This document shows positions 1 to 12,100 of a stretch of 53,048 bases of DNA, piece by piece. The stretch lies in assembly GCA_016839815.1 (NCBI GenBank), contig JAEOTM010000089.1, forward strand, positions 1 to 53,048, read 5' to 3'. Position numbers and translations under genes: made by a program. Source of the DNA: Candidatus Hodarchaeota archaeon. Its GTDB lineage: Archaea > Asgardarchaeota > Heimdallarchaeia > Hodarchaeales > Hodarchaeaceae. How positions within the stretch are numbered: position 1 is the first letter of the stretch; each line of letters opens with the position of its first letter. The notes under the pieces were generated by a model that was given only the letters and a program-made list of their open reading frames with translations, was not told where the DNA came from and did not search any database.

Positions 1-3000
1 ATTACGCTACAAGCATGGATTTCTACTTACTTTATAATAACACCCATCATAATGAAAACATCACAGGTTTAACAGAAGGTTCAGGCATTACTCTCGACAA
101 TACAAAGACTAGCTTTCTCAATCGGACAGGAAATTATTATTGGTTCAGAATAAGTCTAAATATAGTACCTCTGGGTCTTCACACGACGAATATTACATTT
201 TCTCATCCATACTTCGATACTAATTCAATAGTTATCAATTTTACCATAATCCCACGCCTTACGAATATCCTCGGTCAGTACAACAGTCAGTCCCTAGTTA
301 ATGATACTACAATTATCAATCAGTATTTTGCTAATAGCTCTGCGGATATTGTGGTTATCAATCTTGAGTATTTTGATGTCTTCACAGCTAATATATTGGA
401 CGTAAATACTCCCGTCATCGAAACTCTTATTCCAGTAATAGGTATTGTTGAAGAAGGAAATCTTTCGTGGACACTTACATTTAACCCAGATCAGATAGGT
501 GCTTTTATTGTCAATATCACCTTCAGTCTATCTAATTACACCAATGCTTTATTTGTTGTTCATCTCACAATAAATAAAGCGGGTACAGTCCTCTATAGTA
601 GTCTTTCATTAGATCCTACAGTATTCTATGGAACAAGTACGGATTTCTATCTGTTATATAACAATACACACCATAATGAAAATATCACTGGTTTAATAGA
701 AGGGGTAGGGATAGCTCTCAATAATACGAAAATTAGTTTCCTCAATCGCACAGGTGACTATTACTGGTTCCGATTAAGTCCAACTTCCTTACCTCTTGGA
801 TTTCATGTTACAAATATCACCTTTTCTCATACTTATTTTGAATCGAGTTCACTTATTGTTAGCTTTGAGATACTTGAACATCTCGCTAATATTAATGCTC
901 TCTATGATGGTCAAACTCTCATAAATGATACAACTGAGGTAGTACAGTATTTTTCGAATAGTACATTAGATGCTATTGTATTATATCTTGAATATTATAG
1001 TCAGCTAACGAGTACAATATTAGATACAAGCAATCCAGTTATTATTTCTCCTATCCTTGTTAACAATGTGATAGAAGAAAGTAATCATTCTTGGAGTATC
1101 ACTCTAGACCCAAATCAGACTGGAGTCTTTCTTATTAATATTACTTTCAGTTTAACAAATTATACCACTGCTCTTTTTATTTTTCATCTGACTGTTGAGA
1201 AAGCCGAAACAGAAATTGTAAATCAATTGTTTATCGATCCTTTAATCTATTATAATGAAAGTAATGACTTCTTTTTGTTATATAATAACACTAACTATAA
1301 TGAAAACATCACTGGTTTGACAGAAGGTGCAGGAATCACTCTCAGTAATACTAAACTGAGCTTTCTTAACCGATCAGGTGAGTATTACTGGTTTAGAATA
1401 AGTCCGATCTGCTTACCATTAGGGATTCATAGCTCTAATATCACATTTTCACACGCTTTCTTCAAGTCTAGTTTCATTATCTTTAGCTTTGAGGTGGTTT
1501 CCCGACCTACAAGCATTACTGGTCAATATAACAGTCAATTTATTATCAATGACACAACTACTGTTAATCAATATTTCGCAAACAGCTCCGCTGACGCTAT
1601 AACCATCAATCTCGATTATTTTGACGTGTTAACCACAAAAACACTGGATACAAGTACTCCCACTATTGAAAGTTCGATCCCTATTACTGGCACAGTTAAG
1701 GAGGGAAATCTATCCTGGACTTTCACATTTAATCCCGATTTCACAGGATTTTTCTTGATTAATATCACATTTTCTAAGGCTAATTACACCACAGGTCTCT
1801 TTATTTTCCATCTTACCGTGATTAAGGCAAAAACAGGCATTTATAGTAATCTAGTGACAGATCCTACAACTTACTACAAAGAAAGCTTTGATTTCTCTTT
1901 AGTTTATAATAATACTAATTATAACGAAAATATCACCGGTTTATTAGAAGGTACAGGGATCACTCTTAATAATACAAAGATAGATTTTCTTAATCGCACA
2001 GGTGACCGTTATTGGTTCAGATTAAGCGCAATAATTCTTCCACTCGGTTTTCACACAACAAATATTACCTTTTCACATGTGAATTTTGAATCTAGCTCAG
2101 TAAATATCAAATTTGAAGTAATTGTTCATCCTACCGTGATAAAAGGTCAATATGATGGTCAGATCCTTCTAAATGATACAACTGCTATTACAAAGTACTT
2201 TTCAAATAGTTCATTGGATTCTATCGAAATAAATCTTGAATACTCTAGTCAGATAACCGAAACGATTCTCAATTCAAGTAATCCACTAATTATCTCTCCA
2301 ATTCTTGTCAGTAATGTAATGAAAGAAACTAATCTCTCTTGGACAATTTTATTCAACCCTAATATTACAGGAACTTTTCTTATCAATATCACCTTCAGTT
2401 TATCGAACTATACAACTGCTCTCTTCATCCTCTATCTAATCATCAATAATTCTATCACTACACTTCATAGTGACTTATCTTCTGGCCCTGAAGTGTATTA
2501 CAGTGAATCTCAAGAATTTTCTCTTATATATAACAATACAATCTATAACGAAAATATTACTGGTTTAACCGAAGGCGCAGGGATCACTCTTAACAATACA
2601 AAGATAGACTTTCTCAATCGCACAGGTGAGTATTATTGGTTTAGAATAAGCCCAATAGCATTACCTCTTGGCATTCACACTACTAACATCACTTTTAGTC
2701 ACGCTTTCTTCGAATCGAGTTCATTTCTTGTAAGCTTTGATGTAATTGCACGGCCCACAGATATTGTAGGTCAGTATAGTAGCCTGATACTTGAAAATGA
2801 TTCCACAATTATCAGCCAGTATTTTGCCAATAACTCAGCAGACAGAATAATCATCAATTTTGAATTTATTGATATTTTAACAAATAGCACAATAAATACA
2901 GTAGCTCCCATAATTGAAGCTGATATTCCAGTTATAGATACGGTTAAAGAGGGAAATCTATCCTGGACGATTACCCTAGATCCAAATCAGATTGGTTTCT

Positions 3001-6000
3001 TTAAAATTAATATTTCATTTAGTTTAGCTAATCACACAAATGCCCTGTTTATCTTCTTTTTAACAGTTAATGAATCAGAAACAGTCATATACAGTAGTCT
3101 ACCCTTAAATCCAGAATTAAGTCATGGAACCTCTCTAGACTTCTTCTTACTCTACACAAACGCTATTTATCATGAGAATATAACAGGATTATCAGAAGGG
3201 GCTGGAATCACCCTCAATAATACAAAAATAAGCTTTCTCAATCGCACGGGTGATAATTATTGGTTCCGAATAAGTCCCATTATTTTGCCAGTAGGAATTC
3301 ATAGGACAAATATTTCATTTGTGCATCCTTATTATAAAAGCAACTCTTCTATCGTTATTTTTAATATCTTTGATAGATCGATGATTATAGATAATTCTCT
3401 TTCCAATCCATCAACTGAACAGAGTATAGATTTTCTACAATACGGAGAAATGTTTTTCTTCAATGTTTTCCTTAATGATAGTGAAACAAACAATCCTCTT
3501 AACGCTTCAATCCTTGCATTACCATTAAATGTTGAATTTATAGGTTCAATTAGTAATGGGAATCATTCTTTTAGTTTTAACGCCTCTCTTATAGGTAGTT
3601 TCGTTAATCTATCCATAATCTTTACTAAACAGAATTATGAATCAATTGAATACCTAGTATCCTTCACAGTATCTCCTAGGATGATGATCCTGGATAGTAA
3701 TCGGTCAACTAATCAATCGATAAACTATCTACAATTTGGTGATATATTTTACTTTTACATCTATCTTAATGATTCACGAACAGAACAATCGTTGAACATC
3801 TCAACCTATAGCGAATTACCTATCAATGTCACTTTTGAGAATTATACAATTAGTAACGGTCATCTCTTCAAGTTCAATGCACTCAATAGAGGTACTCTAA
3901 GTTTAAATCTGAATTTTTCACTGTCATATTTCAATACATTTTCACATACTCTTAATTTTACCGTAAGCAAGGCAGAATCTGAGCTTGTTACTTCTTCTCT
4001 AGTAATAAATACATATTATAATCTTGACGTTGAATTTTTCATTGTTTGGCAAAAGATTCCGAATCCAATGGTTAATACAAGTCCAATTTTCGGTATAACA
4101 AATACTAGCAACGTTCAAATCCAACCATCTCTACCAGAATGGGCTGAAAACATTATACTTTATCAAATAGATAATGGGAATTACTCATTCGTCATTCTTG
4201 CAAATCAAATCGGAACTATCACAATATTGATAACATTTCATTCAGATGATTTTAATCCTGAACCCTATCAAATCAATCTTACATTAACAATAGTTCCTGC
4301 TCCAACAGAGTTTGGTGAGACTTCACATATCAATACCTCAATACTTGGTGAAGAATCACCATTCTTCTATACTGAAACACAAGAAATTACAATTCAATGG
4401 GTAGAATCTATCTTTGGTTCAAGCATTATTGATAGTAATCCAGAATTTGAAGGCGATTGGGAAGGATTCATTACTTTTCAAGATTTCTTTGTTAATGGAA
4501 CTCATATTTTTTCAATCAATGGGTCGAAACTCGGCCTCTACCAACTCTCTATAATTTTTGAAACAGTGACCTATTCTAGAATGGAATTTGTCCTATTTTT
4601 TAATATCAGTATAATGCCAACATTTGAACCTGTGATTAATTATCAATCAGAGGGAGTTATAGGCCAATACCTCACAATCACCATTGAACAGTGGTTAAGC
4701 ATTAATAACAAGAGTGTATCAATAGGACAGATTGAAATTTACAATCAGAGTAAATCCTTATCATTTGATTCTACTATTTCTCAAGACGATCAACTGACCT
4801 TAAATCTTTCAACGGAAGAATTTAGACAAGGTGTTCACAATTTATCTCTTAATCTATCAAGTATCTATGGATTTGAGAACCATTCTCTAGATATTACGAT
4901 CAGAATTCTAGGAAGAGAGATCTCAATAGTATTGAGAATATCCCCAGAAAAGCTTGTACAAGGTGAAGATTTCGTTGTAAGCGTCTTTCTTACGTTGCTT
5001 TCAAATGAAATCGGATTAGGAGGTTGTGGAGCTGAAATTACTCTTGATTCCTTAGAAAGTATACCTGTAACATTTACAGTTGAATTACTTTATTTGAATG
5101 GAAGTGTTAAAACCTTGGTTTATCACACTGTATCTAATACTACAGGAGTTGCAGAATTTCTAGTCATGGGAAAATTTACACGGAACGCTGATGGAATTCA
5201 GGCTATTACTGTAAGTACGGGGGTAACTACTTCAATACAAGCAAGTTCACTCTCTACACCCAATAATTATATCGAACAATTTAGATTTGAAAAATCAACT
5301 AATGGTTCAGACTCTCTTTTTCCCTTACTTATTGCTCTTCTTTTGGCTGTATCAATTGGGACCACCTCTCTAGGAGTGTATAGAAGATCAAAACGGAAAA
5401 CCTCAAAGAAAAAACCAACTCAAGAGAAAATCATGGGTATCAAAAAGAAGAAACAAATTATAGACAGCTTTCCCTCTTCAATTAAGTCTTGTAAGAAGGA
5501 AATCATATATGTCTTTGACTTTGTTTTAAATAAAACCAAGGGTCGTTGGGCTGGGAAAGCATCTCTAGCAACTTTATCTAAAAATCTACCAGATGATATC
5601 TCTAAAGTAAATCTTGAATCAGTCTTCAAAGTTCTCCATGAAGAAACAAATTATTTTGTACGAGAACGATCTCTAATAGAAATAACTGAAGAAGGGAGGA
5701 CTATTGCCCCATTGGTTTTAGCTGGATCTAAAATAAAAAGAAAAACCAAACCTTCCATAGGACTTGTGGAGACTCCCAAGAATGCAAAATGGATAAATGA
5801 TTTTCCAACCTCTTTCTCAAGCTACGAGAAGGAGATAATCTATCTTTTCCAAGTAGTAATGGAGAGATTTCAAGGGAAGATTTCCCTCAAAAACCTAATT
5901 TCGCATTCATCAGCAGATCTATCAAATACTAACCTAAAATTGCTCTTTACTGACATTTCCACACAAACAAACTATTTTGTTAGAAAGAACCGGTTAATCG

Positions 6001-6050
6001 TTATCACAGAAGAAGGGAAAAAAATAGCTTCTCGTATTCTAAATGGTTAA
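1..6050 (+). CDS. Giant repetitive membrane-anchored surface protein with cytoplasmic winged-helix-like pair (5' partial)
   Basis: The reading frame is already open at position 3, and the first ATG (position 15) falls inside a repeat, so the true start lies upstream. The visible part is about 2,015 residues. The ectodomain opens with six copies of a 208-residue beta-rich repeat whose matching phenylalanines fall at nt 21, 645, 1269, 1893, 2517 and 3141, an exact 624-bp period. Each copy has recurring motifs such as NENITGL, FLNRTG and TNITFSH. More divergent Ig-like repeats follow to about nt 5300. N-x-S/T sequons are extremely dense, which suggests heavy N-glycosylation. A single membrane helix (about nt 5320-5385) is followed by a basic stop-transfer stretch. 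Two similar domains of about 80 residues (nt 5455-5735 and 5790-6045) then lie in the cytoplasm. Both end in an ITEEG-type wing plus helix, typical of winged helices. The downstream gene is a paralog. No enzymatic motif is seen; a receptor, adhesin or S-layer-associated role is inferred. Confidence 0.85.
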   Translation, partial: YATSMDFYLLYNNTHHNENITGLTEGSGITLDNTKTSFLNRTGNYYWFRISLNIVPLGLHTTNITFSHPYFDTNSIVINFTIIPRLTNILGQYNSQSLVNDTTIINQYFANSSADIVVINLEYFDVFTANILDVNTPVIETLIPVIGIVEEGNLSWTLTFNPDQIGAFIVNITFSLSNYTNALFVVHLTINKAGTVLYSSLSLDPTVFYGTSTDFYLLYNNTHHNENITGLIEGVGIALNNTKISFLNRTGDYYWFRLSPTSLPLGFHVTNITFSHTYFESSSLIVSFEILEHLANINALYDGQTLINDTTEVVQYFSNSTLDAIVLYLEYYSQLTSTILDTSNPVIISPILVNNVIEESNHSWSITLDPNQTGVFLINITFSLTNYTTALFIFHLTVEKAETEIVNQLFIDPLIYYNESNDFFLLYNNTNYNENITGLTEGAGITLSNTKLSFLNRSGEYYWFRISPICLPLGIHSSNITFSHAFFKSSFIIFSFEVVSRPTSITGQYNSQFIINDTTTVNQYFANSSADAITINLDYFDVLTTKTLDTSTPTIESSIPITGTVKEGNLSWTFTFNPDFTGFFLINITFSKANYTTGLFIFHLTVIKAKTGIYSNLVTDPTTYYKESFDFSLVYNNTNYNENITGLLEGTGITLNNTKIDFLNRTGDRYWFRLSAIILPLGFHTTNITFSHVNFESSSVNIKFEVIVHPTVIKGQYDGQILLNDTTAITKYFSNSSLDSIEINLEYSSQITETILNSSNPLIISPILVSNVMKETNLSWTILFNPNITGTFLINITFSLSNYTTALFILYLIINNSITTLHSDLSSGPEVYYSESQEFSLIYNNTIYNENITGLTEGAGITLNNTKIDFLNRTGEYYWFRISPIALPLGIHTTNITFSHAFFESSSFLVSFDVIARPTDIVGQYSSLILENDSTIISQYFANNSADRIIINFEFIDILTNSTINTVAPIIEADIPVIDTVKEGNLSWTITLDPNQIGFFKINISFSLANHTNALFIFFLTVNESETVIYSSLPLNPELSHGTSLDFFLLYTNAIYHENITGLSEGAGITLNNTKISFLNRTGDNYWFRISPIILPVGIHRTNISFVHPYYKSNSSIVIFNIFDRSMIIDNSLSNPSTEQSIDFLQYGEMFFFNVFLNDSETNNPLNASILALPLNVEFIGSISNGNHSFSFNASLIGSFVNLSIIFTKQNYESIEYLVSFTVSPRMMILDSNRSTNQSINYLQFGDIFYFYIYLNDSRTEQSLNISTYSELPINVTFENYTISNGHLFKFNALNRGTLSLNLNFSLSYFNTFSHTLNFTVSKAESELVTSSLVINTYYNLDVEFFIVWQKIPNPMVNTSPIFGITNTSNVQIQPSLPEWAENIILYQIDNGNYSFVILANQIGTITILITFHSDDFNPEPYQINLTLTIVPAPTEFGETSHINTSILGEESPFFYTETQEITIQWVESIFGSSIIDSNPEFEGDWEGFITFQDFFVNGTHIFSINGSKLGLYQLSIIFETVTYSRMEFVLFFNISIMPTFEPVINYQSEGVIGQYLTITIEQWLSINNKSVSIGQIEIYNQSKSLSFDSTISQDDQLTLNLSTEEFRQGVHNLSLNLSSIYGFENHSLDITIRILGREISIVLRISPEKLVQGEDFVVSVFLTLLSNEIGLGGCGAEITLDSLESIPVTFTVELLYLNGSVKTLVYHTVSNTTGVAEFLVMGKFTRNADGIQAITVSTGVTTSIQASSLSTPNNYIEQFRFEKSTNGSDSLFPLLIALLLAVSIGTTSLGVYRRSKRKTSKKKPTQEKIMGIKKKKQIIDSFPSSIKSCKKEIIYVFDFVLNKTKGRWAGKASLATLSKNLPDDISKVNLESVFKVLHEETNYFVRERSLIEITEEGRTIAPLVLAGSKIKRKTKPSIGLVETPKNAKWINDFPTSFSSYEKEIIYLFQVVMERFQGKISLKNLISHSSADLSNTNLKLLFTDISTQTNYFVRKNRLIVITEEGKKIASRILNG
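15..3700 (+). repeat. Six tandem 624-bp coding repeats
   Basis: Equivalent codons of the motif F-x-L-x-Y-N-N-T recur at nt 21, 645, 1269, 1893, 2517 and 3141 with a spacing of exactly 624 bp (208 codons) each time. The copies have diverged at nucleotide level but carry no net insertion or deletion. Subrepeat motifs (FLNRTG, WFR, NITFS, GQYNSQ-like, SWT/SWS) hold the same order in each copy. The first copy is cut by the window start. Confidence 0.9.
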
Positions 6051-6153
6051 TTTCAGAAATAACCTTTAGGTGAGAATGGAAATATTTTAATCAGTCCTAT
6101 TAATAAAAAATAACTAAGAGTAATCAAAATTCATTCTATGGAGTAAATGACTT

Positions 6154-9100
6154 ATGAGAATTAATCGGTGGCAGTCTACTAGACAATATCATTGGGTTGG
6201 GATTCTTTTAATTTTAACCTTACTACTGGGTTCATTCCCCGTTCAGCTAATTCTTGCAACAACTTCAAACGATTCCATTCAAAAAAATGGTAAAACACAT
6301 CCTTTATCAAAAATTACAGGTTTTAATGAAGTACCAAGGTTAACTGGAAAGATAACTCCTATTCCTGATGCTGATACCAGTTTCAATACTGATTCAACTG
6401 AATCTCAGTTAAACAATCATTCGACAGCAAATTTTGCTATAGGTAGCCAGTCGGGTACTGGTGGAGGAACTATTACTATACGTGATTCCTTTAATTGGAC
6501 TGGAACAGAGGCAATGAATACTACAAATCAGTATAATGCAAGTGAAATACCCTCTATTCGTACCGATTCAATTACCATCACGAATTCTACTGGTTTTAAC
6601 AGGAATGAAGCGTACTTTAATATTACTGATGTTGTCGCAGAATCAGACAAACGCGCAATAGAAGAATTTGGAGACCCTTTGTTACCTTATTCTACATCCA
6701 GAGCTTCTGGCGGTATTACTAACTGGCATTTCGAGATGGCCATGTCTTTCACTATTCAAGATGACTATGCCAACCTTACAAAAGTACGAACTTACACAGA
6801 TGGGTTTGGTAGTGCAACAGGGCAAATATACATTGTAAACTCCACCTCAGGTGCACCAGACGACTCTTTACTTCTCTCTTCTAAAGAAAATTTGGCCAGT
6901 TCTGGATTAGATCCAAGTTGGCATGAATATACTTTCGATTCTCCTGTTCTACTCCGTAGTGGGATTACATATTACGTAGTAATGAATGAAACCAATAGTG
7001 ATGATGTTAATAACTTCTGGTTTTGGCCATATGTTCAAGATGGGAGAGATGATGGAAAGGTCTATTATAAGTATAATACTCACGGACCTACCCAGTGGAC
7101 TAACCAACCTGGACAAGACCTTCCCCTTGATATAGAAGTCTTACCAGTAGAACATAACGGAACAGCTTATGTGGCCAAAACGTACTCTATTCCTACAGAC
7201 ATAGGCTTCAGCTACAATACCTCAGTTGATAATACAGAACTTTCCTCGTTTTGGTTTCCATGGAATGGTACAGAAACTCATACATTCCAAACTTCTAGCT
7301 CAGTTTCATTTAACTTAGAATTTATTGCAAATTATACAGCCACAGCCAACCCTCTTACCGGTTCTACCTCATACTTAGTTCAGAATGCTACCTCAAGTCA
7401 GTGGAATGTGTCATTTTCCACTTCATCGGTAAATACGACTTTTTCAGTAACCGATCGTACCATGGTAGTTCAAGGACTGGCAAATGATTGGGATGGAAGT
7501 GCCATTTTCCATGGAAGTTCCTTAGTCTATAACACTTCTGCTTCTGGTGGATTAAATGGCTCAATTGCCTATATTACGAATTCTGAGATTATGACTATTC
7601 ACGCTTCCAAGCTCACTACGGCTGAGACGTGGGCTATTTCGTTTACTGCCCTGAATTATCTACTTGATTTCTCCCTCTCACGAGGAGGATCCTCACTCAC
7701 CTTTCCCTACCAAGCCAATGTGACAGATGTGCTGGATCTAGAATTTAATGTTCAGACAGCTGGGAACACTAGTTATTGGATAGATTATCCCGACGGTACC
7801 CAAGTACAAAAGGGAACGGATATTAACAGTACTCATATCAATTTCAGCAAAGAATGGAATATCAATTCCTCGGTGGATCAAACCACCAATATCAACGGAA
7901 CATATGGTTTACAGGCTTTCTGGATTAACGCTGATAAAACCAAAGTGGGGACGTTTACTCGTCAATTAGCAGTTTATGTAAATACGTCATTATCAGTGAC
8001 AGCTGAAGGAGAAGTAATACGAGGGGAACTATTTAAGGTTTCATCTATTTATAGAAGTATTCACAACAACTCTGGAATTAGGGATGTTACAATTTGGTGT
8101 AACACAAGCTGGACTACAAATACAACAATGACCCCTCTGTTTAATGGATCTTATACTGTTTCTTTAGGGGATACTCTAAATGAAGGACCAGGTTATATTG
8201 GTACAGTAGTTATTACCACTCAAGTGGATTGGTTTGTAAATTGGATAGAAATAATTACGGTAAAGTTCGTTGACAATTCCTCCATTAGTGTAAATAACAC
8301 AAACATTGGAGTAGAATGGCGTGAGAACACTACAATCAAGATTGATTATTTGAATTCTATAGGAGGTCCTATCACTGATGGTGTTGTACAGATAGGAGGA
8401 AATAACGCAGTTTACATAACTGATGCATACTACTACCGAATGAATTCGACTGATTACGGAAGTGATGGTTTTTATCCCAATATTCTTGTCAATGCGACTC
8501 ATTCAAACTATCTATCACAAATAAGCTACATAGATCTCTTGATCACTCCTGGAATCACCAGTATTAGGAGCAGTCCTTTTGCTAATGACTCAAACCAAAA
8601 TATTGCTTATGCTAATAGTTCTGCAGATGTTGTATCATTTAATCTCCAATATTACCATAATCTAACTAATGACAATCTTTCTACGAGTGCTCCAACTATT
8701 GAATCTCTACTTCCAGTAGTAAGTTCTCCTGGTGTTGAAAATTCTTGGATTATTGATTTGAACCCTAACCAATCTGGTGTTTTCATCTTCAATATTACCT
8801 TTAATCTCGGTAATTATAATCCTGCATTTTTCACTTTCAGTTTAACTGTTCAAGAGGCTCAAACAAGGATTCAAACCAACTTTTTGAATGATACTCAGGT
8901 CTACTATGCAGAAAGTTACGCATTTTCAGTCTTTTACAGTAATATAGACTGGATTGAAAATATCACCTTCGATCCAATTATCTCTGTTACACTTTTACTC
9001 AGTAATGTCGAAAAAGTACAATTCTTAAACCGTACAGGTGATTTGTATTGGTTTGAATTTGATTATAATCCGCTAGCTGTTGGGATTGGAGCACATTCGG

Positions 9101-12100
9101 TAACAATTACTTTTCAAGGAATTGACTATTTAGAATCTCATTCTCTCGTTGTCATCTTTGAGGTAATAAAGAGTCCGTATGTTGCATTAGATGGCCGAGA
9201 AACAGTAAGTGGTGACTTATTAGTTAACACTACAAGTAGTTATTCCAGGGCATTCTCACCCAATGAGTATGATAATCTTACACTTTCTTTCAGCTATTAT
9301 AGGAATAAGACGGGTCAAATTTTGGATATTTCAATGTCCGAAATTGTATTCCTCAAAGATCTTTCTGTTGCTAACATTTCTATAAAAGAATTAAACTATA
9401 ATTGGAGTTTCATTCTTGATGGATCAATAATTGGTACATTTCTTATCAGTATTACCTTTTCTCATGAAAATTATAGCTCTCTCACCTTTCAAATTGAGTA
9501 TCAGATTGTTCAGGCCACAAGCTCGATTACCAATTATGACTCAACTAATCTCGACAATCCTAGTCCAGGTATCAATGCAAGTGAGAAATCAAGTAATTCA
9601 ATTGAATTTTGGATGGTATGGACTAGTCAATATGGAGAATCGATTTCAGATACAGATGGTGTTTTGAGTTCAAATGTCACTCTCTTAGTTTTCTTAAACT
9701 CGACTGATATCTTAGGTACATACTATCACTACTTTAGATATACAGCTGCAGAAATTGGGATCGATACTATTGATTTAACATTTGGTACTGTTAACTATAC
9801 TGATCTCATCATTACTCTCTACTTTAATGTAACGGATCGAGGATTAGTTATCAATGATGTTCTTTCCACGCACCCGAACAATTGGCCCTCTACTGTTGGA
9901 TATCTTCAGTATGGTGATAGATATTATTTCAACGTAATAATTAATGATAGCGAGGATGGTAGTCCTGTCGATATTACTGTTTTTACTGGTTTAGATATCT
10001 ACAATATAACGTTTGTTAATGTTTCAAACGGAAATCATCTTTTCTTTTATGAAGCATGGATTATCGCTACTTTAAGTTCAGTTCAGTTATCTATTCGGTT
10101 CACAAAAGCCAACTACGCATCTGCCAATTACTTCATTAATTTCTTCGTGAAATCAGCCGAATCAACTATCGCTACGGCTCCTTCCTCAGTTAATACCTAT
10201 TATTCACAAAACTTGAACTTTTCTATCCTTTGGCAAAGTGAAGTAAATCCTAACGCACCATTTACTCCTATTTACGGAATCAATAGTACATTGATTTCTT
10301 CTCCTCTACCTGTAGTATATACTAGCTTAACAAATGGTAATTATACCTTCACAGTTATTGCTAACCAGACTGGAGTATTTGTACTATCGATATTTTTCTT
10401 TTCTCCATTTTTCGAAGACCAAGAACATAGTATAACCATTTTTATAGCTAAAGTTCCCACAGAACTAGGAGTAACTACCCACTCTAATGCAAGTAGTATT
10501 CCCTCCGAGATATATTACTCTGATTCTTATGATTTCACTATTGGTTGGTTAAGCAGCTTTAATGCCTCAGGTATTCAAGATAAATCTCCACAAGTTGTGG
10601 TAGATGTTTCAGGAAATGTAACATTTGTCACATCCTTTGCAAACGGCACACATAAGTTTAAAATATATGCTGATGCGTTAGGTGTTTATCAGATATCCAT
10701 CACGTTAGAAACAGCGAACTTTGGGAAACTCCTCTACATATTAGACTATCAAGTCAGTAAAATGCCCACGTTAACGATATTTGCTGAAAATATTACCTTA
10801 GTTGATACCATATATGTAGAAGAATCGTTTATTCTTAATGGCTCAGGTTATCAAACTTACCGTGGAGAAAATATCAGTGTGATTGATGAACTCTCAATCT
10901 GGTTGAATGGTACCTTGGTTAATGCTGGCCAAATTCAAATCAATAACGCTTCGTATTATTTTGAGCTATCAGTTTCGACACTGAATTTTGCTTATGGCTT
11001 TTATAATATTTCATTATTAGTAAACAGCTCAGGTTACGAACCACAATTTGTGAATTTAACCATAGTTCTTCTAGGAAGGAGTTTGAATGTTGATGTCAGT
11101 CTTCCTGTCAGTACAATCCAACAAGGAGAGAATATCACGATTGATGTGACTTTAACGTATGTGGCATTAATAAATGCTGGTTTTGGATCTACAAGCATGC
11201 TCGCTCCATGGACGGATATCATTGTCCATTATTATGTTGAGATGGACTTTACTAATGGGTCTACAAAAGTCCTTGAAACTGATATTAATGTAGATATTCT
11301 CGGTCATGCTTCCTATTTAATTCCTGGTAGCCTTACGAAATCTGCTAGTGGTTTCTCAAATATTACAGTATTTATCTCTGGATCATCAACTAGCCTACCA
11401 ACGTCATATTCGATGTCAGATGAAGAGTTAAATGAGATTAAGATTACAGAATTTCTTGATCCACTGGAGATTTTAATCCCTGCACTAATAGGCCTAGTTA
11501 TATTGCTATTTATAGTCAGTAGTGTCTATTATGTAAATAGAAAGCGTGTATCTCGGTCTCAAGTAAAGAGATTTGCAGAAATAACGGTAGAACAAGGATT
11601 TGAGGATATTAAATCCATACGTTTAATCCTAGCTCGTCACCAATCAGGTTTACAATTCTATTCAGAGAAGACTATTGCAGAATTACAGACTGATACTGAT
11701 GCTTTATCTGGTATGAGTGCTGCACTCTCTTCATTTATGGAGGAACTTTCTGAAAGTATGTCTTCTCAATCCGAAGAAGAAACTGAACGTGATAAGATCG
11801 AATTTCTAAGCCGTGAGGGTCTTCACATGTTAATTTGGCATGGATATCACTCCAGTCTGATCATTATCTCCGAGGTAAGATTACCTGATTACTTCCAAAC
11901 CAACTTGAAAGCCTTAGGGCATGAACTTGAGGATAAGTATCTGACCGAATTACAGGATTTCTATAGTAGCGATCAAATTCCTAATACTGTAGTTAAAAAG
12001 ATGGTTCGCAGATATATTCCTCTTCACTACTTCTCCGCCTACGTTTTGAATGAAGGAGTTCTTACACTTGATTCTGTGAAGTTATCTCGCAAGTATGTTA

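Noticed and set aside
5420..5629. Minus-strand frame inside the first giant gene
   Set aside because: Antisense to a clearly coding region with repeat structure; no independent signals.
8176..8502. Minus-strand frame of 108 codons inside the second giant gene
   Set aside because: Shadow of the Ig-like coding region; no ribosome-binding site and low complexity.
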